A stretch of DNA of 64,000 nt from Pseudomonas denitrificans (nom. rej.) (GCF_008807415.1 NZ_CP043626.1:4688501-4752500); one strand, 5' to 3'. Shown: positions 1-8,791, numbered from the stretch's first letter. A program made the numbers and translations. The notes: a model not told the origin generated them from the sequence alone.

Positions 1-64
1 GACCCATGTCAAACGCATCGCCCTTCGTTATGCTCGGCATATTCCTAAATACCAGTTTCACACC

Positions 65-811
65 ATGCGCCTGCGAATCCTGTCCGACCTCCACCACGAA
101 TACTTCCCCAACAGCCGCCGCGAACTGCCTCAGGCGGCCGCGGATGTCGTCGTGCTGGCCGGGGATATTCACGAGCACCTGCAGGGCCTGCACTGGGCGC
201 GGGAGGAATTCCCGGACAGCGACATCATCTACGTCGCCGGCAACCACGAGTTCTACCACTCCGACCTGCCCGAACTGACCCAGGCCATGCGCAACCTGGC
301 CCGCGCGCTGGATATCCACTTCCTCGAGAAGGATGCGGTGACCCTCGGCGGCGTGCGCTTCCTCGGCACCACGTTGTGGACGGACTTCCAGCTCTACGGC
401 GAACGCGCGTCGGAACTGGCCTGTGAGCAGGCGCAGTTGCTGATGCCTGATTTCAACACGGTGGATTACTTCACCCAGCCCTTCACTCCCGAGATGAGTC
501 GCGAGCTCTGCGGCGCCAGCTGCGAATGGCTGGCGGCGGAGCTGGATCAACCTTTCGCCGGCCCGACGGTGGTGGTGACGCACCACGCGCCCAGCGCTCG
601 CTCCATTCCCTCGCACTATCTCGGCGACGCCCTGTCGCCCGCCTTCGCCTCGAACCTGGAAGCCCTGGCCGAACGCTGCGACCTGTGGATTCACGGACAC
701 GTGCACGAGTGCCTGGATTATCGGGTCGGCCGGGGTCGGATCATCGCCAACCCCGGCGCCTACCCTGGAGAGGACAGCGGCTTCGATCCCTGTCGGGTGG
801 TCGAACTCTAG
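65..811 (+). CDS. Calcineurin-like metallophosphoesterase
   Basis: A 248-residue cytosolic protein with the full calcineurin-like phosphoesterase motif set: D8-x-H10 near the N-terminus, GDIH around D34, GNHE at N60-H61, a THH pair near 173, and GHVH at 211-214. These residues bind a two-metal centre in this family. The fold predicts hydrolysis of a phosphomono- or diester, but the substrate cannot be read from the sequence. There is no signal peptide. Its stop overlaps by four bases the stop of the convergent esterase gene. The upstream Shine-Dalgarno is poor, so the start is the first Met that keeps the DxH motif close to the N-terminus. The 64 bases before it show nothing assignable. Confidence 0.85.
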   Translation: MRLRILSDLHHEYFPNSRRELPQAAADVVVLAGDIHEHLQGLHWAREEFPDSDIIYVAGNHEFYHSDLPELTQAMRNLARALDIHFLEKDAVTLGGVRFLGTTLWTDFQLYGERASELACEQAQLLMPDFNTVDYFTQPFTPEMSRELCGASCEWLAAELDQPFAGPTVVVTHHAPSARSIPSHYLGDALSPAFASNLEALAERCDLWIHGHVHECLDYRVGRGRIIANPGAYPGEDSGFDPCRVVEL

Positions 812-1806
812 AACGGCGGCTCGATGCGTGGCGGCTCGTCAGGTGACAGCTCGCTGAAGAAGCGCCAGATCTCAGCCGGCCCGTCCAGTTGCGGGTCGAC
901 TCGGCCAAGCAGGCGCGGCGGTCGGTACAGCGGCTGCGAAATCAGATGGCCGCCGCCGAACACTGTCACCAATTCCACGGGCGGCCCGTCGCCGGCAGCC
1001 CAGCGCTGCCGCTGCGTCCACACCGGGCCCGGCTGGGTCAGCTTGTCCACCTGCGGCTCGCCGCCCTGGCCATTGCGCCGCGCCAGCGCGAGGGCAGAGT
1101 CCTCGGCGGAAAGCACGGTGCCGCGATCACCGAAGCCGAACAGCGTGACCCGGCCACCCGCGTAGGGATTGATCGGGTCACGCGTACCATTCATCAACAG
1201 CGCGGCCTTGGGTTGTTCGGCAGGACGGCAGGCGTCGTTGCCGGCGCCCGGCAGGCTGGCAGCCACGGCGGCGACGCCATCGACCTTGTCCGGCGCCTCG
1301 GCGGCCAGGCGCAGGGCCATCTGCCCACCGTTGGAGTAGCCGGTGACGAATACCCGAGCCGGATCGACGCCGCGCTCGCGCTGCAGGCTTTCGATCATCT
1401 GCGAGAGGAAGCCGACGTCGTCGATGTTCAGGCGCCGCGCGCTGTAGGAGGCCACCCGCCGACAGTCGTTCCAGTGCCCTTCGAAACCATCGGGATAGAG
1501 CACCAGGAAACCATCGCGATCGGCCAGGGCATCAAAGCGGTAGCCGCTGTCGCGGCGCATGCGCTCGCCGTTGCTCTGCGAGCTGTGCAGAACCACCAGC
1601 AGCGCCGGGCGCTCGGCCAGTTTCTGCGGCACGTAGAGGACATAGCTGCGGCGCCGTTCGCCCTGGCGCACCGAGGCATCCTCGCTGCTGCCGGTCAGCA
1701 CCGGCTGCAGCTTCAGCTCACCGGGCACGTACCACCAGCCGCCCACCAGCAGCGCCAGCACCAGCAGCGCGATGAGTGCCTGCACGATCCGCATCGCCAC
1801 CCGCAT
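808..1806 (-). CDS. Secreted PHB-depolymerase/feruloyl-esterase family alpha/beta hydrolase (LpqC-like)
   Basis: A 332-residue hydrolase. Residues 6-25 form a hydrophobic signal or anchor segment. The nucleophile elbow is GYSNGG with Ser near 158, followed by an acid-type loop (NGTRDP) and a late GGGH, giving a Ser-Asp-His arrangement as in the COG3509 depolymerase/feruloyl esterase family. Family members cleave esters outside the cytoplasm; the substrate here is unknown and PHB is not implied. The start was placed at 1806 because AAGGAG lies eight bases upstream, and the frame further upstream is Arg/Pro-rich and unlike a coding N-terminus. It converges on the metallophosphoesterase gene. 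Confidence 0.8.
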   Translation of the reverse strand: MRVAMRIVQALIALLVLALLVGGWWYVPGELKLQPVLTGSSEDASVRQGERRRSYVLYVPQKLAERPALLVVLHSSQSNGERMRRDSGYRFDALADRDGFLVLYPDGFEGHWNDCRRVASYSARRLNIDDVGFLSQMIESLQRERGVDPARVFVTGYSNGGQMALRLAAEAPDKVDGVAAVAASLPGAGNDACRPAEQPKAALLMNGTRDPINPYAGGRVTLFGFGDRGTVLSAEDSALALARRNGQGGEPQVDKLTQPGPVWTQRQRWAAGDGPPVELVTVFGGGHLISQPLYRPPRLLGRVDPQLDGPAEIWRFFSELSPDEPPRIEPPF

Positions 1807-1969
1807 ACCGCCTCTCCTTGCCCGCCTGGCGGGCCTTGCGAGTCCCGGCTTTCTCCTGGGCAATCGAACGGGGGCGATTGTCCTGGGGCAGCCCCTCGCC
1901 GCGCCGTCCATGGCAAACTCTAGCCGTTGACTCCAACGTCATAGTGTTTGGTAACCAAGGACTCCGAAA

Positions 1970-2368
1970 ATGTTCCGAAGCTCTGCCCTGATGGCCGCCG
2001 TTCTCGCCCTCGGCTGCGCAAACCCGCTGTTTGCCGCCGATGCCGCCAAGCAACCGCTGACCGGCTGCGCAGCCAAGCGTGCCGCCATCGAAACCCAGCT
2101 CGAGCAGGCCAAGGCCCAGGGCAACGGCAACCGCGTCGCCGGCCTGCAGACCGCGCTGGAGAAGGTGAAGACCTACTGCACCGACGCCAGCCTCACGCAG
2201 GAGCGCAAGCAGAACGTGCTGGATGCCGAGAAGGAAGTCGCCCAGCGCGAAAAGGACCTGCGCAAGGCGATGAACAAGGGCGACGCGGAGAAGATCGAGA
2301 AGCGCAAGGACAAGCTGGCCGAAGCCCGCGCCGAACTGGAGCAGGCCAAGCGCGAGCTGGAGGAGTAA
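1970..2368 (+). CDS. DUF1090 family periplasmic protein
   Basis: A 132-residue protein with a Sec signal peptide (hydrophobic core, likely cleavage after LFAA near residue 22). Two Cys in the mature part may form a disulfide. The long C-terminal half is rich in Glu, Lys and Ala and should form a coiled coil. This is the pattern of DUF1090 (E. coli YqjC-like) proteins, whose function is not established. It stands alone and is followed by a REP-like hairpin at 2395-2422. Confidence 0.8.
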   Translation: MFRSSALMAAVLALGCANPLFAADAAKQPLTGCAAKRAAIETQLEQAKAQGNGNRVAGLQTALEKVKTYCTDASLTQERKQNVLDAEKEVAQREKDLRKAMNKGDAEKIEKRKDKLAEARAELEQAKRELEE

Positions 2369-2394
2369 AGCCCTGCTTGGCGGGTCACGCTGAC

Positions 2395-2422
2395 TGCAGG
2401 GGCGAGCTTGCTCGCTCCTGCA
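2395..2422. repeat. REP-like hairpin
   Basis: Arms TGCAGGGGCGAG and CTCGCTCCTGCA pair over 12 bases with one G:T wobble around a four-base loop. The GAGCGAG/CTCGCTC core is the same as in the larger palindrome at 34207-34288, suggesting one family of extragenic repeats. It lies between two convergent genes and may also stop transcription, although no T tract follows. Confidence 0.6.
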
Positions 2423-2435
2423 AAGGACTACGGCG

Positions 2436-2903
2436 TTAGAGCGCGCGGAATTTCTTGTGGCAGGCTTCGCAGGCGTCTTCCACCGCGGCGAAGTCCTTGC
2501 GCACGCCCTCGGGCGTCGGCGTGGCATTGCGGGTGTTCTCGCCCAGCGCGTGGACGGCCTGCTGGAAGGTCTTGGCGTCGGCCTGGAACTCCAGCTGGCG
2601 CTGCCAGATTTCCGCCTTGGCGCGGGTATCGTCGCTTTCCACCTTGTCAGCCGGCGGCTGGGTAGTGGGGAAATACTGCCAGGGCTTGTCGGCCAGTTCG
2701 CCGAGCTTGGTCGAGTTCGCGCGGAACTTGTCCGCATCGAAGGGGATGCGTCCGCGCAGCATGCCGCCCATGTCCTCGCTGGTCTTGAGCATCTCCTTGA
2801 ACACCGCCTGGCGCTTGTACTCCGGCGAGTTGGGGTCCTGGCGATGGCAGCCGGCGAGCGCCGTGCCGGCGAGCAGCAGAACGAGCAGGGTCTTCAACTT
2901 CAT
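2436..2903 (-). CDS. Class II cytochrome c (cytochrome c'/c556 type) lipoprotein
   Basis: A 155-residue exported protein. It begins with a lipoprotein signal (lipobox LAGC, Cys19) and ends with a single CEACH haem motif (Cys145, Cys148, His149) eight residues from the C-terminus, the usual place in four-helix class II cytochromes c. The body is helical and charged. Family members carry electrons or bind small gases in the periplasm; this copy should be tethered to a membrane. Length fits the family (about 130 mature residues). The redox partner is not identifiable from the neighbours. Confidence 0.85.
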   Translation of the reverse strand: MKLKTLLVLLLAGTALAGCHRQDPNSPEYKRQAVFKEMLKTSEDMGGMLRGRIPFDADKFRANSTKLGELADKPWQYFPTTQPPADKVESDDTRAKAEIWQRQLEFQADAKTFQQAVHALGENTRNATPTPEGVRKDFAAVEDACEACHKKFRAL

Positions 2904-3047
2904 GGGGGACTCTTGTAGGACGGCTATTCACGGAAGCGCCGGATTATCCGCCCCGATGTCCGAATGTTCCAGACCACGCCCAAGCAGCTGCGGCCATCCG
3001 CCGCAGCCGTGCGCCTTTCGTTCAGCCGCCGTTCAGGCGCGCACAGG

Positions 3048-3434
3048 TCAGGCCGAAACGACGAAGATCGCGATGATCAGGCCCATGCCGAGGAACCAGA
3101 CCAGCGAACGCAGCAGCGCCAGGTCCGCGACGTAGAAGATCAGGTAGAGCAGACGGCTGGTGACCCAGGCGATGGCCAGGCGGTCGATGGTGGCGGGTTC
3201 GGCGTTGTTCACCACGTAGGCGATGATCACCGCCGCGGCGAAGGCCGGGGTGACCTCGAAGCTGTTCATCTGGAAGGCGTTGGCGCGCTTGCGGTAGCCC
3301 TCCAGGGTGGCGAGGAAGGTACGCGGGTCGTGGTTCTGCCGGGGGCCGAAACCACCGCCGGTGAACTTGGCGAGGCTGGTGCCGACGTAGGGCAGGAAGA
3401 TCGCGATCAGGACGCACCAGAAGGCAATGGGCAT
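3048..3434 (-). CDS. MAPEG family integral membrane protein
   Basis: A 128-residue protein with four predicted membrane helices and the short loop pattern of the MAPEG superfamily (microsomal glutathione transferase-like). An Asn/Glu/Arg-rich stretch follows the first helix, and the sequence ends in a hydrophobic helix. Bacterial members are widespread and mostly uncharacterised, so glutathione transferase activity is only a family possibility. It is monocistronic; 100 bases separate its start from the end of the EamA transporter gene on the same strand. Confidence 0.75.
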   Translation of the reverse strand: MPIAFWCVLIAIFLPYVGTSLAKFTGGGFGPRQNHDPRTFLATLEGYRKRANAFQMNSFEVTPAFAAAVIIAYVVNNAEPATIDRLAIAWVTSRLLYLIFYVADLALLRSLVWFLGMGLIIAIFVVSA

Positions 3435-3534
3435 GGGAAGAATCTCGTCGAGGGGAAAGCGCGCAGCTTAGGTCATCGCCACACGCCGCGTCCTTGACCG
3501 GCTTGGCGCCACGCGGCGTAGCGCGGGCCAATCC

Positions 3535-4365
3535 TCACAGCTTCATCACCAGCATGCCCGCCAGCACCAGGCTACAGGCGGCCAGGCGCGGCAGGCCGAA
3601 GGGCTCCTTGAGGAAGCGCATGCCGAACAGCACCACCAGCAGCACGCTGGTCTCGCGCAGCGCGGCAGCCTCGGCGATGGAGCCCATCTGCATGGCCCAG
3701 AGCACCAGCCCGTAGCTGAGCAGGACGCAGAAACCGACGCTCAGGCCGAGCTTCCAGTCGTTGATCCAGAACTTGGCGAAGGCCCGTGTGCGCCCGACCA
3801 GCGCCACCAGCGGAAACGGCAGGCCGGACAGCAGCGACAGCCAGACCAGGTAGTCCAGCGGCTTGGGCCAGAGCTTCAGCGCGTTGCCGTCGGTCCAGGT
3901 GTAGCTGCCGATGCACACGCCCATCAGCAGCACAGTGGGATAGGCGATCCACGGCAGCTTCGAGCCGCCCCCGCCCTTGAGCAGGAACAGCATGCCGACC
4001 GGGATCAACAGGATGCCGAGGATCTGCTTGTCGGTCAGGTGCTCGCCGCCGAAGGTCAGGGTCAGCGCCAGCACCACCAGCGGCGACAGGCCGCGCATCA
4101 GCGGGTAGACCAGCCCCAGGTCACCGACCTTGTAGGCCTGGATCAGCAGCACCCGGTAGACCAGTTGCAGCGACACGGCGGCCAGCAGCCAGGGCCAGAC
4201 CGCCGCAGGAGGAATCTCGATCCATGGCAGCAGGACCAGCGCGGCTGCCAGGCCGACCATGTCCATGCAGGCGACCACCAGCAGGCGGTCGCTGCTGAAT
4301 TTGACGAGGGTATTCCAGGTGGCGTGCAGCAGGGCGGCCAGCAGCACCAGGGTAGTGGCGAGCAC
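3535..4365 (-). CDS. EamA/DMT-superfamily transporter
   Basis: A 276-residue inner-membrane protein with about nine to ten hydrophobic helices in the two-repeat EamA arrangement. The first helix carries the typical HATWNTLVK-type motif. DMT transporters export or import small metabolites such as amino acids or nucleosides; the substrate cannot be inferred. It is divergent from the LemA-TPM operon, with a shared 146-base control region. Confidence 0.8.
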   Translation of the reverse strand: MLATTLVLLAALLHATWNTLVKFSSDRLLVVACMDMVGLAAALVLLPWIEIPPAAVWPWLLAAVSLQLVYRVLLIQAYKVGDLGLVYPLMRGLSPLVVLALTLTFGGEHLTDKQILGILLIPVGMLFLLKGGGGSKLPWIAYPTVLLMGVCIGSYTWTDGNALKLWPKPLDYLVWLSLLSGLPFPLVALVGRTRAFAKFWINDWKLGLSVGFCVLLSYGLVLWAMQMGSIAEAAALRETSVLLVVLFGMRFLKEPFGLPRLAACSLVLAGMLVMKL

Positions 4366-4511
4366 GAAAACGAACTCCTGGTATAGACCAGATGAATTCT
4401 ACCCTGAGCCACCCCATGGCCGGCAAGTGCTGGCTGTTTCGGACATTTCCATCTGACTCCTCAGCCGGAACTGACCTAGACTGGGCCTTTTCGTCAGCAC
4501 GAGCGTCTGCC

Positions 4512-5126
4512 ATGCCCCGTTTGATCAAGTTCCTCACCGGCTACATCCTGGTCACCCTGCTCTCCGGCTGCGGCTACAACGCCATGCAGGCCGGTGACGA
4601 GCAGGTGAAGGCCGCCTGGTCGGAAGTGCTCAACCAGTACCAGCGCCGCGCCGACCTGATCCCCAACCTGGTCAGCACCGTGAAGGGCTACGCCTCCCAT
4701 GAAGCCAGCGTGCTGACCCAGGTGACCGAGGCCCGCGCCAAGGTTGGCAGCACCACGCTCAATGCCGACCAACTGGACGATCCGGAAGCGGTCAAGCGCT
4801 TCCAGCAGGCCCAGGGCCAGCTCAGTTCGGCGCTCTCGCGCCTGCTGGTGGTCTCGGAGAACTACCCACAACTCAAGGCCGACGGTCTGTTCAAGGACCT
4901 GCTGACCCAGCTCGAAGGTACCGAGAACCGCATCACCGTCGCCCGTGGCCGCTATGTGAAGTCGGTGCAGGAGTACAACGTGATGATTCGCCAGTTCCCC
5001 CAGGTGATCACCGCGAAGATCTTCGGCTACAAGCCCAAGGCCAACTTCAGCGTGGAGAACGAAGCCGCCATCTCCACCGCGCCTAAAGTGGACTTCGGCA
5101 ACGCGCCGGCGCAGCCCGCGCAATGA
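4512..5126 (+). CDS. LemA family lipoprotein
   Basis: A 204-residue LemA-type protein. The start at 4512 gives a clean lipoprotein signal (LLSGC, Cys20). An earlier in-frame Met at 4392 would add a non-conserved 40-residue leader and was rejected. After Cys20 comes the family core: a Trp-containing helix, an NQYQRRADLIPNLV segment, and long amphipathic helices. LemA proteins are envelope-associated and of uncertain role. The stop overlaps the start of the TPM gene as ATGA, so the two are translationally coupled, a pairing often seen for LemA and TPM/YgcG genes. Confidence 0.85.
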   Translation: MPRLIKFLTGYILVTLLSGCGYNAMQAGDEQVKAAWSEVLNQYQRRADLIPNLVSTVKGYASHEASVLTQVTEARAKVGSTTLNADQLDDPEAVKRFQQAQGQLSSALSRLLVVSENYPQLKADGLFKDLLTQLEGTENRITVARGRYVKSVQEYNVMIRQFPQVITAKIFGYKPKANFSVENEAAISTAPKVDFGNAPAQPAQ

Positions 5127-6130
5127 CCCTGCCGCGCTGGCTGCTGGCCGCCCTGCTGCTGTGCTGGGCGGCCGTTCTGCAGGCGGCGCCGGTCGCCATC
5201 CCGCCGCTCGGCGCCCGCGTCACCGACCTCACCCAGACCCTCGACGCGGGCCAGCGCACGCAGCTGGAAAGCCAGCTCGCCGGCCTCGAACAGCGCAAGG
5301 GAGCACAGATCGCCGTGCTGGTGGTCCCGAGTACCGGCGATGACAGCATCGAGGATTACGCGGTGCGCGCCTTCGAGCAGTGGAAGCTGGGCCGCAAGGG
5401 CGTGGACGACGGTGTGCTGCTGGTGGTCGCCAAGAACGACCGCACGCTGCGCATCGAGGTCGGCTACGGCCTGGAAGGCACCATCACCGACGTGCAGGCC
5501 GGGCGCATCATCCGCGATCAGATCGTCCCGCACTTCAAGACCGGTGATTTCGCCGGCGGCATCCAGGCCGGCGTGGACAGCCTGGTAGCGCTGATCGAGC
5601 CGCCAGCGGTAGCCCCAGCCGAACCCGACGAAAGCGCAGCCGACCAACTGCCGCAGACCGGCCCGGTGACGGGCTACAGCGATGCCTACTCCAACCGCAA
5701 CGCCAGCGACGCCGAGGAAATCCCGCCCGCGCGCCTGATCGGCCTGCTCGCCCTGCTGGTCGGTGTGCCGCTGCTGTGCCTGCTGCTCCCGGTGCAGTGG
5801 CTGCGCCAGCGCAGCATGGGCCGCTACCTGCTGTGCAGCGCACTGGTCGGCGGCGTGGCCTCGGCAGTATTGCTGTTCAGCGAAGCCAACCCCGAAGCCC
5901 TGCAGCAGCAGATGATCGGTTCCTTCTCGATTCCGCTGGTGCTGTACATCTTCTTCCTGCCGCCGATGTGGCTGACCTCGGGCGTGCTGCAGCTGCTGCT
6001 GATGATCATCAGCTCGATCGGCCGTGGCGGCGGTGGGCGTGGGGGCGGCGGAGGCGGAGGCTTCCGAGGGGCGGTGGCTCCAGCGGCGGCGGCGGGGCCT
6101 CCGGCCGCTGGTAAGCCCCTGCACGCTTGA
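5123..6130 (+). CDS. TPM-domain (YgcG-like) exported membrane protein with apparent 3' frameshift
   Basis: As read, 335 residues: signal peptide (1-22), TPM domain (about 30-150), a Pro/Glu linker, three to four C-terminal membrane helices, then a Gly-rich tail. In this family the tail is normally poly-Gly/Ser ending in GASGxW. Here the tail reads FRGAVAPAAAAG and runs on to a stop at 6130. The next frame from about 6070 reads GGGSSGGGGASGRW and stops at 6114. One missing G in the GGGG run at 6068-6071 explains this. The break may be a sequencing error or a real mutation; it alters only the last ~20 residues. The gene is coupled to lemA by a four-base overlap. Confidence 0.8.
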   Translation: MTLPRWLLAALLLCWAAVLQAAPVAIPPLGARVTDLTQTLDAGQRTQLESQLAGLEQRKGAQIAVLVVPSTGDDSIEDYAVRAFEQWKLGRKGVDDGVLLVVAKNDRTLRIEVGYGLEGTITDVQAGRIIRDQIVPHFKTGDFAGGIQAGVDSLVALIEPPAVAPAEPDESAADQLPQTGPVTGYSDAYSNRNASDAEEIPPARLIGLLALLVGVPLLCLLLPVQWLRQRSMGRYLLCSALVGGVASAVLLFSEANPEALQQQMIGSFSIPLVLYIFFLPPMWLTSGVLQLLLMIISSIGRGGGGRGGGGGGGFRGAVAPAAAAGPPAAGKPLHA

Positions 6131-6133
6131 GAA

Positions 6134-6910
6134 TTACAGGGCGGCGACGCCCTGTTCTTCTTCGCGGATCGAACGCAGCACCTGGCGCTGCAGGTCGATG
6201 AACTCGGCACTGGCGGCCATGTCCTCATGGCGCGGACGACCGAGCTTCACGTCGAAGGTGGTCTTGATCCGCCCCGGGCCCAGGCCCATTACCACGATGC
6301 GGTCGGACAGGTAGACCGCCTCTTCCACGTCATGGGTGACGAACATCACCGTCAGCCGGTGGGTCTCCCAGATGCGCGTGAGCAGCTCCTGCATCTGGTG
6401 ACGGGTCATGGCATCCAGCGCGCCGAAGGGCTCGTCCATCAGCAGGATCTTCGGCCGGTAGGACAGCGCTCGGGCAATCGCCACGCGCTGCTTCATGCCG
6501 CCGGACAATTCGTTCGGATAAGCCTCGGCGAACTTCGTCAGCTTCACCAGTTCCAGGTGCTCATCGGCGATCTCGCGGCACTGCGCGCGGGACATGCCGG
6601 CCGCCTTGAGGGCGAACTCGACGTTCTGCCGCGCAGTGAGCCACGGCAGCAGGGTGTAGGACTGGAACACCACCCCACGGTCCAGGCCGGGACCTGCGAT
6701 CGGCACGCCATCCACCTTGACGCTGCCGCTGTCGAACTCCTCCAGGCCGGCGGCAATGGACAGCAGCGTGCTCTTGCCGCAGCCCGAGGTGCCGACGATG
6801 GAGACGAACTCGTTGTCCGCCAGGGTCAGGTCGATGTTGCGCAACACCTCGCGGCGCTCCTTGCCGACCGCGAAGCTCTTGTTCAGGCCGGAGATTTCCA
6901 AAGTCGCCAT
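6134..6910 (-). CDS. ABC transporter ATP-binding protein (nitrate/sulfonate/taurine family)
   Basis: A 258-residue ATPase with Walker A (GTSGCGKST), Q-loop (FQSYTLLPWL), signature LSGGMKQRV, Walker B (ILLMDEPFGALD) and switch His (THDVEEA). The PFGALDAMTR sequence is typical of SsuB/TauB/NrtD-like ATPases. The start at 6910 shares one base with the permease stop (TGATG), showing coupling; longer readings of the same frame run into permease-coding DNA and are not real. With the permease and binding protein it forms a three-gene operon transcribed leftwards. Confidence 0.9.
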   Translation of the reverse strand: MATLEISGLNKSFAVGKERREVLRNIDLTLADNEFVSIVGTSGCGKSTLLSIAAGLEEFDSGSVKVDGVPIAGPGLDRGVVFQSYTLLPWLTARQNVEFALKAAGMSRAQCREIADEHLELVKLTKFAEAYPNELSGGMKQRVAIARALSYRPKILLMDEPFGALDAMTRHQMQELLTRIWETHRLTVMFVTHDVEEAVYLSDRIVVMGLGPGRIKTTFDVKLGRPRHEDMAASAEFIDLQRQVLRSIREEEQGVAAL

Positions 6911-7716
6911 CAGCTGCGTCTCCGGTTGTAGCGGAACAGGACCTTCTCGCCGGCGCGCATGGCCTGGTCGGTGACCAGCCCGAGGAAGCCCAGCAGAAGG
7001 ATGTAGCCGATGATGGTGTCGGTCTGGAAGAAGCGCTGGGACACGGTGATGCGGTAGCCCAGGCCGGAGGTGGCGGCCACCAGTTCGGCCAGCACCAGCC
7101 AGGTCCAGGCCCAGCCGAGGCTGATCCGCAGCGCGTCCCAGATGCCCGGCAGGGCGCTGGGCAGGACGATCCTCAGGAGGATGCGGCGATCCGGCATACC
7201 GAGGGTGCGGCCGAGGCCGACGAAGTCCGCCGGCACGCGCTTGATGGCGTCCATCACCATCAGCACCTGCTGGAAGAAGGTGCCGATCCAGATGATGAGG
7301 AATTTCTGGAAGTCGCTGGTGCCGGCCCAGAGGATGGTCAGCGGAACGAAGGCGACCACCGGCATGTAGCGCACGAAGTCCACCAGCGGCTCGGTGGCGG
7401 CTTTCCAGAAGCCGTAGCAGCCGGCGAACACGCCGATCACGATGGACATCGCCGAGGACACCAGGAAGGCCACGGCGATGCGGTACACGCTGACCTTCAG
7501 GTCCGACCACAGGGTTCCGTCGGCGGCCAGCTTGAGCATGCGCGCCCAGACGTCGCCGGGCGCCGGCAGGAATATCTTCGGCACCGCGCCGCTCGCGCCG
7601 GCCAGCCACCAGAGCAGCGCCAGCAGGACGAACACGGCGCCGCCGATGAGCAGGAAGTGGCGCTGCGCGATCGGCTTGCCGATGGTGAACAGCGGGTTGG
7701 ATTTACGGGCTTTCAT
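6910..7716 (-). CDS. ABC transporter permease (nitrate/sulfonate/taurine family)
   Basis: A 268-residue inner-membrane protein with about six helices and the BPD-type EAA loop (a VGLGRTLGMPDRRI segment, residues about 170-190) that docks with the ATPase. An N-terminal cytoplasmic stretch precedes the first helix. Length and helix layout match SsuC/TauC-like permeases. It lies between the binding-protein gene, separated by a GC-rich hairpin at 7743-7767, and the ATPase gene, which it overlaps. Confidence 0.88.
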   Translation of the reverse strand: MKARKSNPLFTIGKPIAQRHFLLIGGAVFVLLALLWWLAGASGAVPKIFLPAPGDVWARMLKLAADGTLWSDLKVSVYRIAVAFLVSSAMSIVIGVFAGCYGFWKAATEPLVDFVRYMPVVAFVPLTILWAGTSDFQKFLIIWIGTFFQQVLMVMDAIKRVPADFVGLGRTLGMPDRRILLRIVLPSALPGIWDALRISLGWAWTWLVLAELVAATSGLGYRITVSQRFFQTDTIIGYILLLGFLGLVTDQAMRAGEKVLFRYNRRRS

Positions 7717-7742
7717 GTCGGGCTCGTCGAACGGAGAAAGAC

Positions 7743-7767
7743 GCGCGCCGGCTCAGGGCCGGCGCGC
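7743..7767 (-). terminator. Intercistronic hairpin between binding-protein and permease genes
   Basis: GCGCGCCGGC and GCCGGCGCGC form a perfect 10-bp stem around TCAGG. There is no T tract, so full termination is unlikely. Such stems usually stabilise the upstream mRNA or attenuate, giving more binding protein than permease. A hairpin with the same loop occurs at the equivalent place at 20728-20752. Confidence 0.6.
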
Positions 7768-7783
7768 GGGGTGTTTCAGAGGA

Positions 7784-8791
7784 TCAGAGAGCCTCGACGA
7801 AGCGCGCGTCGATGGCCTGCGCCGGGGTGACCGGCTGCTGGAGGATGCCGGCTTCGCTGGCGGCCTTCTGGATGTGCTCGAACGAGCCCTTCTGGAAGGC
7901 GCCCTTCAGCTCGGCCTGGTTTTCCTTCACCGAGTAGAAGTGCACGCCGTCGAAGGCACTGGTCAGCTCGGACTCGTCGGCGCCCACGCCCTTGGCGATG
8001 GCGGCGCGGCCTTCGGCCCCCTTCTCGTTGTAGTGCTTGAGGCCGGCTTCCCAGCTCTTGATCAGCGCCAGCACCTGGCCGGGACGTTCCTTGAGGACTT
8101 CGTCGCGGACCACGAACACGTCGCTGATGATGCCCGGATCATCCGAGCCCTTGTACAGCAGGTTGACCTTGGGGTTCTGCTGCTTGGCGGCGGACAGGTA
8201 GGGCTCGTAGGTCACGGCAGCCGGGACCTGGCCGGCGATCAGCGCGCTGCCGGCGTTGGCGGCGGGCATCGGCACCGGCTGCACGTCGGCGATAGTCAGG
8301 CCGGCCTTGCGCAGGGCGCTGTGCAGGAGGATGTCGCTGGTGGTGCCTTCTTCGTAGGCAACCTGCTTGCCCTTGAGGTCGGTCAGTGTCTTGATCGACG
8401 GGTCGACGATCAGCGCGTCGGCGCTGGTGCTCTGGTCCAGCAGCAGGACGATCTTCACCGGCAGGCCGGCAGCGACCATGGCCATGGCGGTGTGGGTGGC
8501 GAGGTTGCCACCGTCGATCTGGCCGCTGGCCAGGGCGGCGTTCATGTCCTTGTCTTCGGTGAAGTTGACCAGCTCGACCTGCTCCAGGCCGTTGGCCTTG
8601 AAGGCGCCAGCCTGTTCGGCGACATACCACTGGCCGTAGCCCAGCCAGGGCTGCATGCCCATCTTGAAGGTGCCGGCTTCGGGCTTGGTGTCGGCCTTGA
8701 TCGCTGCGGCGTGCGCGGCGCCGGCCAGCAGCAGGCTGGCACAGGTGGCCACGGCCAGTTGGCGCAGCGCGGATGCGAAGGTGGTGTGCAT
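7784..8791 (-). CDS. ABC transporter periplasmic substrate-binding protein (NMT1/SsuA-like)
   Basis: A 335-residue exported protein with a clear Sec signal peptide (cleavage after AHA near residue 28). The mature start (GYGQWYVAEQAGAF) resembles the ligand-binding opening of nitrate/sulfonate/taurine/thiamine-precursor binding proteins. The start at 8791 has GGGGAGAG nine bases upstream; an in-frame Met 11 codons earlier lacks a better site. It is the first gene of the operon. The ligand is unknown: no sulfonatase, desulfonation or nitrate-assimilation gene is adjacent. Confidence 0.85.
   Translation of the reverse strand: MHTTFASALRQLAVATCASLLLAGAAHAAAIKADTKPEAGTFKMGMQPWLGYGQWYVAEQAGAFKANGLEQVELVNFTEDKDMNAALASGQIDGGNLATHTAMAMVAAGLPVKIVLLLDQSTSADALIVDPSIKTLTDLKGKQVAYEEGTTSDILLHSALRKAGLTIADVQPVPMPAANAGSALIAGQVPAAVTYEPYLSAAKQQNPKVNLLYKGSDDPGIISDVFVVRDEVLKERPGQVLALIKSWEAGLKHYNEKGAEGRAAIAKGVGADESELTSAFDGVHFYSVKENQAELKGAFQKGSFEHIQKAASEAGILQQPVTPAQAIDARFVEAL

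Noticed and set aside
6062..6114. Programmed -1 frameshifting in the TPM gene
   Set aside because: There is no canonical slippery heptamer or clear downstream structure; a missing G explains the data more simply.
6134..7609. A 491-residue reading of the ABC ATPase frame
   Set aside because: The extra N-terminal part is a shadow of the permease gene; the true start at 6910 fits the TGATG junction and the family length.
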